Assembly: GCF_051622035.1 (NCBI RefSeq)
Contig: NC_135364.1
Location: 11,547,001 to 11,611,000 of the forward strand
DNA from: Arctopsyche grandis
Taxonomy: Eukaryota > Arthropoda > Insecta > Trichoptera > Hydropsychidae
Direction: 5' to 3'
Length of the DNA: 64,000 nucleotides
Made by a program: the position numbers and the translations under genes
The notes under the pieces: model-generated
Told to the model about the DNA's origin: nothing
Database searches by the model: none
What the model saw: only the letters and a program-made list of their open reading frames with translations
Shown: positions 39,716 through 64,000 of the stretch, in pieces
How the letters are laid out: each line of letters starts with the position of its first letter
Position numbering within the stretch: the first letter of the stretch is position 1

Positions 39716-41231
39716 ATGTCTGCTTCATTGGCGCGTGGTTTAAGGTCTCCAATCCGGCGAATTTTGAACATAAGCCAACAGTCGAGAGAAATTTCTACGT
39801 CTTTAATACACAATGATACAATTGTGGTTAAGAATAACGATGATTTCGTTGATAAGGTATATTTACAATTTAATTTAATTTCTTACAGGTTTGATGAAAA
39901 ATATTTCAATGAGCATATGTTATGTATATATACGTGCCATTTATAATATTGGTTCTGTAATTTGGAAAATTTTAATTACAACTGAACTAAAGTTGGGACA
40001 AAAATATTAATGTTTGGTGTCATATGTAACTTAAAAATGTATTTAAACATGGTATTGATTCCTTGAATGCGACCTGATCCGGGATATCTATCAAGATAAC
40101 AATCTTAATGACCTCAGAAAAGTGTCTCAAAATTCTCAAAAATCCCCCTATCATAATTAAATAGCTCACAAAATTATAAAAATAAATTAAGGTCATAAGT
40201 CATCAATACAGCCTCACTGTCTCACAGTTGATTCATCCATCTGTATTGAGAGTTTTCTTTTAATCAACTTTTCAATAAGTTTGTGTTTCTACATCCTCAG
40301 CCATCTCATCTATTCTATATTATCGGATATTATTTTAACATATTTGTCTGGTAACCTGCGCTCATCATTACTTTCTTAATTTGAATGTGATGTATGAGTG
40401 GAATCTTAATCTACTCTCTTCCATTTTGGCCTCGCAGGGATGTTTTATTTGTAGCTTGTTCTTATTTATCGGAACAGGCTGCAGGTGCAAGACATTCCCT
40501 TATTTGTATTTTTCTTATTTTAAATTTTAATTACTATAAAGTTTTTTATGATTGTGTTAAATGCTGTATTATTTTTTTTTACTTTTCTTTTTTTTAATTT
40601 TTTGCTTTTGGTTTTTATTGTATCTATTAATTTTTTATTTTATCTTTTCTTTTCTCCCTCTCTTATTTTATTTTATTATGTAGGCCATTGTGGCGCATTA
40701 GGTTCTTCCTGTAATGCCATAATGGTCAAAAAAAAAACGTTAAATAAATAAATAAATTATCAGCTTCTGATTTTGTGATGTGTAAATAATTACATTAATC
40801 ATAACATGTTTTGATCACACTTCAGATGCAGAGAAAACTAATTTTTGGAAGCCAAATTTGATTACTACGTTTAATTTAAGTCATATTAACGTTCCATGTT
40901 TTGTTTTTATCAGGTGATGAACAGTGATCGGCCAGTCATAGTTAATTTCCACGCTGAATGGTGTGATCCATGTAAAATATTAACACCGAAGTTAAGGGAA
41001 CTGATAGAACCATTAGATAACTTGGATCTTGCGGTGGTCGATGTTGAAGATCATGCGGAGCTTGTTCACACATTCGAAGTCAAGGCGGTGCCTGCCGTTA
41101 TAGCGATCAGAGACGGTCTCGTAGTTGATAAGTTCATCGGCTTAGTAGACGCGACAATGATAGAGAATTTAATCAAAAAATTGTCAGGAAACAAACCGAA
41201 CAAAGAAAAGGAAAAGGAAACGGCTTCATAA
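39716..41231 (+). CDS. Trx2: Mitochondrial thioredoxin (thioredoxin 2)
   Basis: Two coding exons, 39716-39856 and 40914-41231, join in phase 0 into 152 residues. Donor GTATATTT and acceptor TTTTTATCAG border the intron. The N-terminal ~30 residues (MSASLARGLRSPIRRILNIS) are rich in Arg and Ser and lack acidic residues, as in a mitochondrial targeting peptide. Residues 48 onward hold the thioredoxin fold: PVIVNFHAEWCDPCK with the redox pair CDPC, the beta-alpha core VVDVEDHAEL, and cis-proline in VKAVPAVIAI. The active site has Asp where the canonical motif has Gly (WCGPCK). The Lys/Glu-rich C-terminus is KPNKEKEKETAS. The role is reduction of mitochondrial disulfides and peroxiredoxin with thioredoxin reductase. 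The ATG exon begins at an acceptor only 187 bp after TMEM218, so its leader must come from upstream. Confidence 0.93.
40394..40757 (+). mobile_element. LINE 3' end in the thioredoxin intron
   Basis: A T-rich 3' UTR ends in the stem-loop GGCCATTGTGGCGCATTAGG ... CTGTAATGCCATAATGGTC, followed by an A run and AAATAAATAAATAAA. The inverted relative at 24040-24110 has the same hairpin. The preceding short frame (FWPRRDVLFVACS) may be the end of the element's protein, but I cannot place it in a family. Confidence 0.65.
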
Positions 41232-41489
41232 GATATATATTATTATTATGTATGTATATATGTATAAGATGTCAGTCAGGCCATTTTTGAACATATTTTA
41301 ATGTAAATATGTACCTAAATTTACATTCATGGTGTTTTTTTTTTAGTCCTAAGAATTCTTATGAAATTTATTTATTTTTTATATTTTATCGGTGCCTTAC
41401 TTTCGCAATTTATTTAATAGTTTTATTGTAAATTTCCATGTTTTATAAATGCGTATTACACGCCCAACCCTGTTATATTCGCCAATTTT

Positions 41490-41495
41490 AATAAA
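41490..41495 (+). terminator. Candidate polyadenylation signal of thioredoxin
   Basis: AATAAA about 260 bp after the stop codon, in a T-rich context. Confidence 0.5.
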
Positions 41496-41943
41496 TCACT
41501 GTCAAGTTATTATTTATTTATTTTCATCACGCAAAAGTTACTACATACGTAAATGATTCCATTACATGTAAAATTTTGGAAAAGGATAGAGATTATGTGC
41601 CTGCATAGTCAATGTTGTGGTTGTTTGTGATATACAGTCATATTAAATATTTAACACAAAATCATATTAACACTTTTTTTCTATGCAATTAATAAACTAT
41701 TGTAATTTGTAAATATTATAATTAGTGAGATTGAATATTACTTTCAAGGTAACAATTTGAGGAGTGGTTTTACAGCACATTAGACGGGTTATTTCAATTC
41801 ATATGTGCTATTTATAGTTACTCCCCTCTAATAGTACAAATCTGGTGTATGGCTCAGTTTGAAGGTTAGAAATAATTGGTGAAATTGGTCTTTGACAAGA
41901 TTTGTCACAAAATATTTCCGAGCTATTTGTTCCTTGCAAAATA

Positions 41944-42105
41944 CCGTCTTTCTCCGAAAATAAGACCGGGTCTTATATTAATTTTACACTCGAAAACTGC
42001 ACTAGGGCTTGTTTTCGGGTGTACCTTCTTAACTTTAGGTACATGCACCGATTTCTCATAAAATCCTTAATAATAATGGTAGGGCTTATTTTCGGAGAAA
42101 GACGG
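41944..42105. mobile_element. MITE with TA target sites
   Basis: The terminal repeats CCGTCTTTCTCCGAAAATAA and complement are about 24 bp and nearly perfect, directly bordered by TA on both sides. The CGAAAATAAGACC core is seen in widespread short animal DNA elements. The TA duplication suggests a Tc1/mariner-type transposase. Confidence 0.8.
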
Positions 42106-44227
42106 TAGGCCTATGTAAATTGTGTAATAAAATGTTAATCAGATATTCATTGCTTATTAATAACTTTCTTGTTTTTTATTGTTATTAATAATTAATTCGT
42201 ATGTGTATTACTGTATAATAATGTATATTCAAAATCGAAAATATTTTTATTAACGATAAATCACTTTCAATTGAAGTTTGTATTTTCATGGTATATAGTA
42301 AGGTTTGTTTCTTTTTAACTTTTTTTTTATTCATATCAGGGACGGGAAGTAGGAAATAACATGTAATGATTTGAATGTTTTAAATGAAAGTGTACAGTAG
42401 TAATTGGTCACTAACATTTAAGTTGAAACTAAATTTATATTGATTAGTATTGAAAAACAACTGTTGAGACATACTGGTTGCCATTAATCCAACTGGCCAT
42501 TTAGTCATGTGCTAATTGTGATTAGTTTCAACTTATAATTTAACACTATTAATTATATTGTTATTTGTGTGTTCGATTTTTGAAATACCGACACCTAATT
42601 CTTAAAATTGCTAGAGAGTAACGTTTCATTTCCAAATATTTGCAGTAAAAATTGGACGATTTGAAAAGTCCCGTTCCTGATTTATCTCATCTTGAGCCTT
42701 ATATAGGAATATGACTAAAAAAAAATCAAAAATTTTATTGAAAATATTTCACTTCCTTTTTAGGGTCCAAAGAGTAGATAATTGTATTTGTATGTAATAA
42801 ATTATGTATGATAAAATGGTTTTCTTGTTTTAGGTTTTGTTCGTTTTTTCTATTTTAATTTTATAAATTCCATATCGATTTCAAATTTGAATAGAAAGTG
42901 AGCTGCATAGTGTTACGTATGTTTAATGATTTATGATAGTTATAATAGAAATTTTAACAGGGTTAACAGCTGTTATTGTATTAAATTAAAACTCACACGC
43001 CATATAGCTAAAAATATCATTTTATGCATGCAATAAAAATAAACCAGTAATAAAATCCTGATCGTTTATCACTACAGTTTTAGTACATAATATGTAGAAT
43101 TGTATTTTCTTTTCACACTTGTCTATTTCAAATCTTGTATATAGCAGTTGATGGAAAAAAATCCCGTATATATATATATGTAATTTGATATTATTGAATT
43201 TATTACCAATCTGCTATTGTTATTGAATACGTTTTGTATTATAAATAACACAAACTCACAATCACACAGGTGAAAAAATACCTTTCGATACTTTTAGAGA
43301 AGTGTATTTCATGCACACGCCTACGCCTTAATGCTTATAAAGTATAATGTAATGGTTAGTGAAAATAACCTCAGATTAGTCAACTAATTCTTAATTGAAA
43401 ATTGCTGTTTGTAACATTTCCACAACTAAATTTCTGTGTAGATTGAATTTTTTCAGTGTATTAAAATATAATGTCTGTTTGGAAACCGTCCCTTCACATT
43501 TTTGTCTGTAAAAAAAAAGAAAAATGAATATAATATAATACACATATACTACATCTTCTTATTTCAACATGCATATTAGAAATTTCCAAACAAAAATGGG
43601 TTTTAAATGAAACACTCCACGTATAAAAACAATGTTTATTGTATTGTTCATTTTAATATGTATCTCATTTTTATAATGATGCAACGATAAATCTAAGATA
43701 AGATGCCAAATATATAAATTAGGACTTCGCTTAAAATTATTTTGGTGCCATTTTATCTTGAGTTTGCATGTTGTGTGTGTTTTTACAAATACGCGTGCAC
43801 TCGGACACGCACACGTTGATTCGTGTCCCGTGGACGGAGATTTTAAAACAAAAAATTGAATGTAAAATCGAAGGATATATACATATTTTACAAACATATC
43901 AGATCATGCAAATGTACACCATTATACGTGGTATTGCTGCGGGCAAACACCGAAGCTTGAATTCATCGACAAGATAAAATGGCAAATGAGAAGTGCATTA
44001 AGAATATAAGTACAATTTCTTTGGATTTCAAGATTTAATAATTACAATAACTGTCTTAATATATTTTTTAATATATATTAAATGATTTATTACAATATAA
44101 AATCAGTCTAATTTGTATTAAGGCAACTTGAGAGCATAATTATGTTTTTAAAACTCAATATTGAGATTTTACATATGTTGTGTTCGGCGGATCGGTATAT
44201 TTTTGCCGAAATGATACAGAAGATTAA

Positions 44228-44329
<102 letters not shown>

Positions 44330-44589
44330 ACAACTATACATCAAAACTTGACGAAGCCATGTAGCAAGTCTAAAAGGCAATTTTCAACGCGAGAAATTAA
44401 TAATAATAAAAGAAATCGAAAAAAATATACATATGTAGTCAATGAAAATGAGTTGTGATATAATACAATTGTGATCATTTGGCACAAGTTTATCTCCACC
44501 TCCTGAACAGCCTATTTACACGTACTACAAATTTGTATGAATATTATTACAGTTTAATAATAACGTTTATTGCATCTAATGAGTAATTA

Positions 44590-44760
44590 TTCAAGAGCAC
44601 AATTATAGGATGATTGCTGGACGAGGAAAATCTTCAACCGTTGCTCCGGACAGTACTAGTAATGAGTCAATGAGATCAAGAGCATTTAGGGAGTCAAAGA
44701 TGGAGAGTTCGTTCATAAGGTTGAATGGTAATATATAAATTAAACATGAAGTAGCTATAC
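44590..44760 (-). other. Possible isolated coding exon
   Basis: A patch of balanced composition in a very AT-rich region. The minus strand reads LPFNLMNELSIF then DSLNALDLIDSLLVLSGATV and EDFPRPAIIL before a stop, which looks protein-like, but I recognise no family. On the plus strand an acceptor (AATTATAG ending 44608) and a donor (GGTAATAT at 44727) enclose an alternative frame MIAGRGKSSTVAPDSTSNES. Either strand, or neither, could be coding. Confidence 0.25.
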
Positions 44761-46317
44761 ACGTGCATATATGTAAATATATTTAGGCTGTGGGATAATC
44801 GAGTATATGCATAGTGTAATTTTTAAGCCAAATTGAATAAAATGACCACTCAATTGTACAATTCGAAAATTTCATCTTAAAATGTGTCGATAAATTAATA
44901 TAATAAAGTTCACCAAATCCATTTGTAATAAGAGGGTGTTAGAAAGAAATTACTTCGTTTAAAAACCTTTGCTGATCTATAAACACATATTAGTTCATAA
45001 TAATATTCCAGCTTATTGAAGTCAATTACGTGTCTTGTTATCAATATTATTATAGGGCCTTAATACACATTTTCAATACAATTGAAATAAAAAAAGAAAA
45101 CTGAAAATATTAAACCGTATGCGATATATTGTAAAAATATGAAATTAACTAATAATTATTTATTAATTAACCCAGACTAAAAGATTAAATAGAAAAATAT
45201 AAAACACTTTCTAAGACTCGAAAAATATACATTTAGCGAATTGTCACCAAATTATAAAACCATAAAAATAAAAATTATACAACTAAGTTCATTTTGTCAA
45301 CAGCGGTTTTAAAAACCATAATTTCAGTATAATTTGTTTTTTTTGACTATTTTTTTTGTTTCACTTTGTACCCACTTAACATTAAATATTTAATTATCAT
45401 TAAAATACTATATTAAATCACATGGACCACAACTTAATATACAAAAAAAAAAGAAAAACAGCAGCACGGTTGAATAAATAAAATGGCAAGGCATACCCTA
45501 TTATACAGATAGAAAAAAAGTTAACACAATCGAATTAACCAAATAGTTGCTCTTATTTTAGTAATTTATTACAACGAGAAACATTTACTGTGTAATTGTC
45601 CAAATTATATACGCATTTCGAAATTTCCAATGTATATTTAAAATTATATCGTATGACTGAATATGAAAAAATAGGAATGTTGAACATATTTACAGGCAAA
45701 GGTAAATGAATTGAATTGAAAAAAAATCGACTACTCGAGAAGTATGTTTGTGCAATATTTTTTTACAAACTATAGAATACACAATGATTCGAATATAAGT
45801 AAATGAAAAGTATCAGATATTTAAATATATGTAATTATTTGGGATCATCAAACTGATCAACGAGCAATATATGTAATAATATCAGTAACTTACAGTCATT
45901 TCACTTTATAACAATACCATGCTTACAAACTATTTTGTTGAAAGTTTGGAGTATATCAATTGAAATTCAACGTAATTTTCCTATATATATATATTTACAA
46001 ATTGTAATAGCCTACAGCGATTTTGGATAGCTTTGTTACAAATTGAAACATTCACTAAAATATCATTAAAGGTGAAGATTATAGCCAAAGGATATTTTTG
46101 GCATATCCTGTGAATTGCAAATATCATTAAAAACACTTTATAATAAATATATTTTCAATACACAATTAAAATATTAGGTGAAAAGATATTAGGCATACAA
46201 GTATAGCCTAATGGTATATTTACAATTGAAACAGAAAGGAAAATTTTATAGTAAAATAATAAAAAAAAAAAAGACATCTAACGATTCACTCGACAGTGGA
46301 TTACAAATACATATATT

Positions 46318-61700
<15,383 letters not shown>

Positions 61701-61929
61701 CTACCTCACGGCGCCGAAAGTCAAATGTTCGAAAAAGCAAATATCGGAAGGCAAAGATTGAAAATCGAAAGATCATAAGTCGAAAGATCGAAAGAAAGTA
61801 GGGCTGCAGACCTCCCAGTATATTAGATATGCATGCTATTTTTGTTTGCATTTGATCACCGGTATGGTCAACGAGCTACTACAGCCTGATACATCTCTGC
61901 AGCCCCCCCCCCCCCCTATGAATTCTCAC

Positions 61930-62005
61930 GATCCACCACTGGATCGAACCCAGAAACTTCTCGGTGCTTAGCATAAACGCAACCATCAAGCCATGCTGCT
62001 GGCTA
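61930..62005 (-). mobile_element. SINE head fragment
   Basis: The minus strand has CCAGCAGCATGGCTTGATGG (A box) and GGGTTCGATCC (B box), matching the SINE heads at 25462 and 28487. Confidence 0.75.
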
Positions 62006-62015
62006 ACATACATAC

Positions 62016-62131
62016 CAGTGGCGTGCGCTGAAATTCTCTCTCTTTTTGTCGTACAGCCTTACTTAATGTGTACGAACAGGATACAAGAGGAACAGTCAGC
62101 CAACAGAGAGAGAATATCAGCGCACGCCACC
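62016..62131. mobile_element. Short MITE with CAGTGGCGTGCGC ends
   Basis: CAGTGGCGTGCGCTGA and GAAATTCTCTCTC on the left are mirrored by GAGAGAGAATATCAGCGCAC and GCCAC on the right. hAT-like CAGTGGCG start. Target duplication not clear. Confidence 0.7.
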
Positions 62132-62192
62132 GGGTACTATGTATATTTATTTTATTTTTACACGCATATATACAAATATGGTTCAGTGATTA

Positions 62193-62327
62193 CTAAAGCC
62201 CGGACCCTGAAGGGGCTGTATATTGTTCAAATGTTGTAAATGCATTGTTAAAGGTTTGCCGAACCTTTTTTACAAAGGATTTACAACAATTGAACAATAA
62301 ACGGCACGCTTCCGGTCCTACCTCTAG
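62193..62327. mobile_element. Palindromic MITE (AAAGCCCGGACC family), copy 2
   Basis: Same ends and centre as the copy at 13497 (AAAGCCCGGACCCTGA and AAAGGTTTGCCGAACCTTTT). Forms the left outer arm of the composite palindrome around element E. Confidence 0.82.
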
Positions 62328-62330
62328 TGA

Positions 62331-62634
62331 TTACTAGTCAAATGTGAACCGGTCACAGGACAACCGGTTGCTCTAGATCGGTCACACGTGATCACCCGTC
62401 ACGAGAAAACTGGTCACACCCGAAAATTGGTCACGAAAAAACTGGTCACACCCAAAAATTAAAAATTGGTCGAATTTTTGGGTGTGACCAGTTTTTTGTG
62501 ACTAATTTTCAGGTGTGACCAGTTTTAGGGTGTGACCAGTTTTCTCGTGACCAGTTTTAGTGTGACAGGTGATCACGTGTGACCGATCTAGAGCGACCGG
62601 TTGTCCTGTGACTGGTTCACATGTGACTAGTAGT
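62331..62634. repeat. Word-array foldback element E
   Basis: Words of about 16 bp such as CTGGTCACACCCGAAAA, TTGGTCACGAAAAAA and GATCGGTCACACGTGAT form the left arm. The right arm repeats them inverted (GGGTGTGACCAG, TCTCGTGACCAG, GATCACGTGTGACCGATC) around a centre near 62468. The outer ends ACTAGTCAAATGTGAACC and complement match well. The right arm has more word copies than the left. Confidence 0.85.
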
Positions 62635-62644
62635 CCGTTTACCA

Positions 62645-62680
62645 CAAATATACCAGGAAGGCTTAACCAGTGAGATGTAA
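62645..62680 (-). mobile_element. SINE tail fragment
   Basis: ATACCAGGAAGGCTTAACC is the complement of the SINE tail stem and loop. Only the tail end is present. Confidence 0.55.
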
Positions 62681-62683
62681 TAA

Positions 62684-62818
62684 GTAGAGGTAGGATAGTC
62701 AAAGTGCCGCTCACTGTTCCATTGTTGTAAATCTTTTGTAAAAAAGGTTCGACAAACCTTTAACAATGCATTTACAACATTTGAACATTACGCGGCACCC
62801 TCTGGATCCGGGCTTTAG
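62684..62818. mobile_element. Palindromic MITE (AAAGCCCGGACC family), copy 3
   Basis: Inverted relative to copy 2 (GTAGAGGTAGGA at its left end, GGATCCGGGCTTTAG at its right). Makes the right outer arm around element E. Confidence 0.82.
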
Positions 62819-63062
62819 TAATAAGAATAGAGGGGCCCTTACGAATAAATAAGGGCGCGATCACACAGCGAGGGATGCGGTATGCTGTACGTGGATATAT
62901 TTTTTAGATAGTTTTAAACATACAAAAAAATATGTCATATACGCGGTATCGTGCGGTATATATGTACATATGTACATCGGACCGTCTATTTTTCGATGAT
63001 CAAAAGCGACTGAAAGAATTGACGCAATAGTTAATAAATACATTTAAAAAGGGAACGAAAAA

Positions 63063-63107
63063 ATTTATGTGTGACATCATTTGTTTGCAAATGATGTCAC
63101 ACATAAA
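63063..63107. repeat. Perfect short hairpin
   Basis: ATTTATGTGTGACATCATTTG and its exact complement face each other across about three bases. It lies in AT-rich intergenic DNA and may be a MITE core or chance palindrome. Confidence 0.8.
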
Positions 63108-63606
63108 TGCGCATGTTTACAAATTACAAAATTGAATTAATTTAAAAAAATAATTAATATTTTTCAAGCACGGATAATCCGCAAACCGGATAATCCACAC
63201 CCGGATAATCGAGAGGAAAACTGTATTATTTTATAGGTTTTATTTTTTACTAGTATTGTGCCCGTTGATATTTCAATGGGTAGTTTTAAGCAAAGCTGTG
63301 GAGACGGAGTTGGAGTCGTAAAAAATCAACCGACTCCGACTAATTTTTAGTAACCTCTTTTTATTAGGCTTTTATTCAAGTCCATTTTTGTCAGTATTTA
63401 AATATGCAAGGTCATTATTTAAATGAAATGGCACAATATTTATATTAAACAGCCAATATCCATCTTTCAGTGTATAAGTGGTCAGTATAAATAATAAAAG
63501 GTCAGTATTTAAACGTTAATGTTGAGAATTAATGTTAAATGGTAAGTTTTATTTTGACGAATGGCCAGTATTACTTTTTTGGTTGGTATAACTACAAGGT
63601 TGATAC

Positions 63607-64000
63607 TGTTGCGTAGAGGTGGGTGGAGGATCCAAGTAAAAGGCCAAAGTCGTTTCACAGCATTTATTGGTGATTAAGGAGATACACGCACTGGCAGCGC
63701 TCCGTCCAGAATGTCTTGATATCGCCTAAGTACCGCCTTATAAGGGACAGGCCTCTCAGGACATCTTCGACGTCTAATTTGTTTACCTATTGTTATGGTC
63801 ACGTACTCGGATATGTATTCCCACGACATTCGTTCCCACGATACCAAGGTATCGGTCACTTCTGAGAACTCCATGGGAATGCGACCGAATGCCGCTACTA
63901 CGCCATTGTTTAGCTTACTTGCACTTAGTTTGCAGATAATCCTCGAAACCAATCATAACAGTCGCACAGTGTCAGGGATGCGCCTCGGCTTTAGACGCCC
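63607..64000 (-). mobile_element. Candidate LTR, cut by or near the window edge
   Basis: Begins TGTTGCGTAGAGGTGGGTGG, close to the start of the solo LTR at 31056. On the minus strand it carries AATAAA in CACCAATAAATGCTG. A possible far end ATAACA is at about 63960. No target duplication can be confirmed. The 92-codon minus frame at 63674-63952 is unrecognised and may be LTR sequence. Confidence 0.4.

Noticed and set aside
63674..63952. 92-codon minus frame as a gene
   Set aside because: Falls in a probable LTR and shows no recognisable domain, so it is kept only as a note in that feature.

Overview
This is a low-density animal nuclear segment, almost certainly from an insect. Three of the four genes match insect orthologues exon by exon, introns use GT..AG sites, intergenic DNA is AT-rich, and the spaces are packed with SINEs, LINE 3' fragments, hAT-type and foldback-type DNA elements, satellites and (AT)n tracts. 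I cannot name the species.

Genes from left to right. (1) Kinesin light chain, minus strand, 1270-4368: eight coding exons that join into one open 428-codon frame. The frame stops after the fifth TPR, so the usual C-terminus is missing or lies beyond the left edge. (2) TMEM218, plus strand, 39180-39524: a small membrane protein of the ciliary transition zone. (3) Mitochondrial thioredoxin, plus strand, 39716-41231: two coding exons with a WCDPCK active site. Genes 2 and 3 are only about 190 bp apart, and each start codon lies 4 nt after a splice acceptor, so one upstream leader exon (donor at 38208) could serve both. (4) Pecanex, minus strand, 46318-61318: 24 coding exons, including a single exon of about 5.0 kb. 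They join in frame into about 3073 residues, and I give every exon boundary.

The region from about 4.4 to 38 kb has no convincing protein gene. It holds at least seven copies or pieces of one tRNA-derived SINE family, LINE reverse-transcriptase remnants, a solo LTR with a 4-bp target duplication, hAT-like elements with 8-bp duplications, a TTAA-flanked element, several near-perfect palindromic MITEs, a ~189-bp satellite and two orphan GC-rich islands.

The most unusual feature is a set of five unrelated-looking insertions (about 2.86, 7.35-8.13, 12.77, 47.85 and 62.33 kb). All are built from a degenerate tandem word of about 15-16 bp, mostly set as inverted arms. One has an uninterrupted paralogous empty site in the window, which supports mobility. 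They resemble foldback elements in architecture, but the word differs in each family. A second notable point is that the SINE 3' tail and a LINE 3' tail share a stem-loop whose stem differs by paired changes, as expected of a SINE/LINE partnership.
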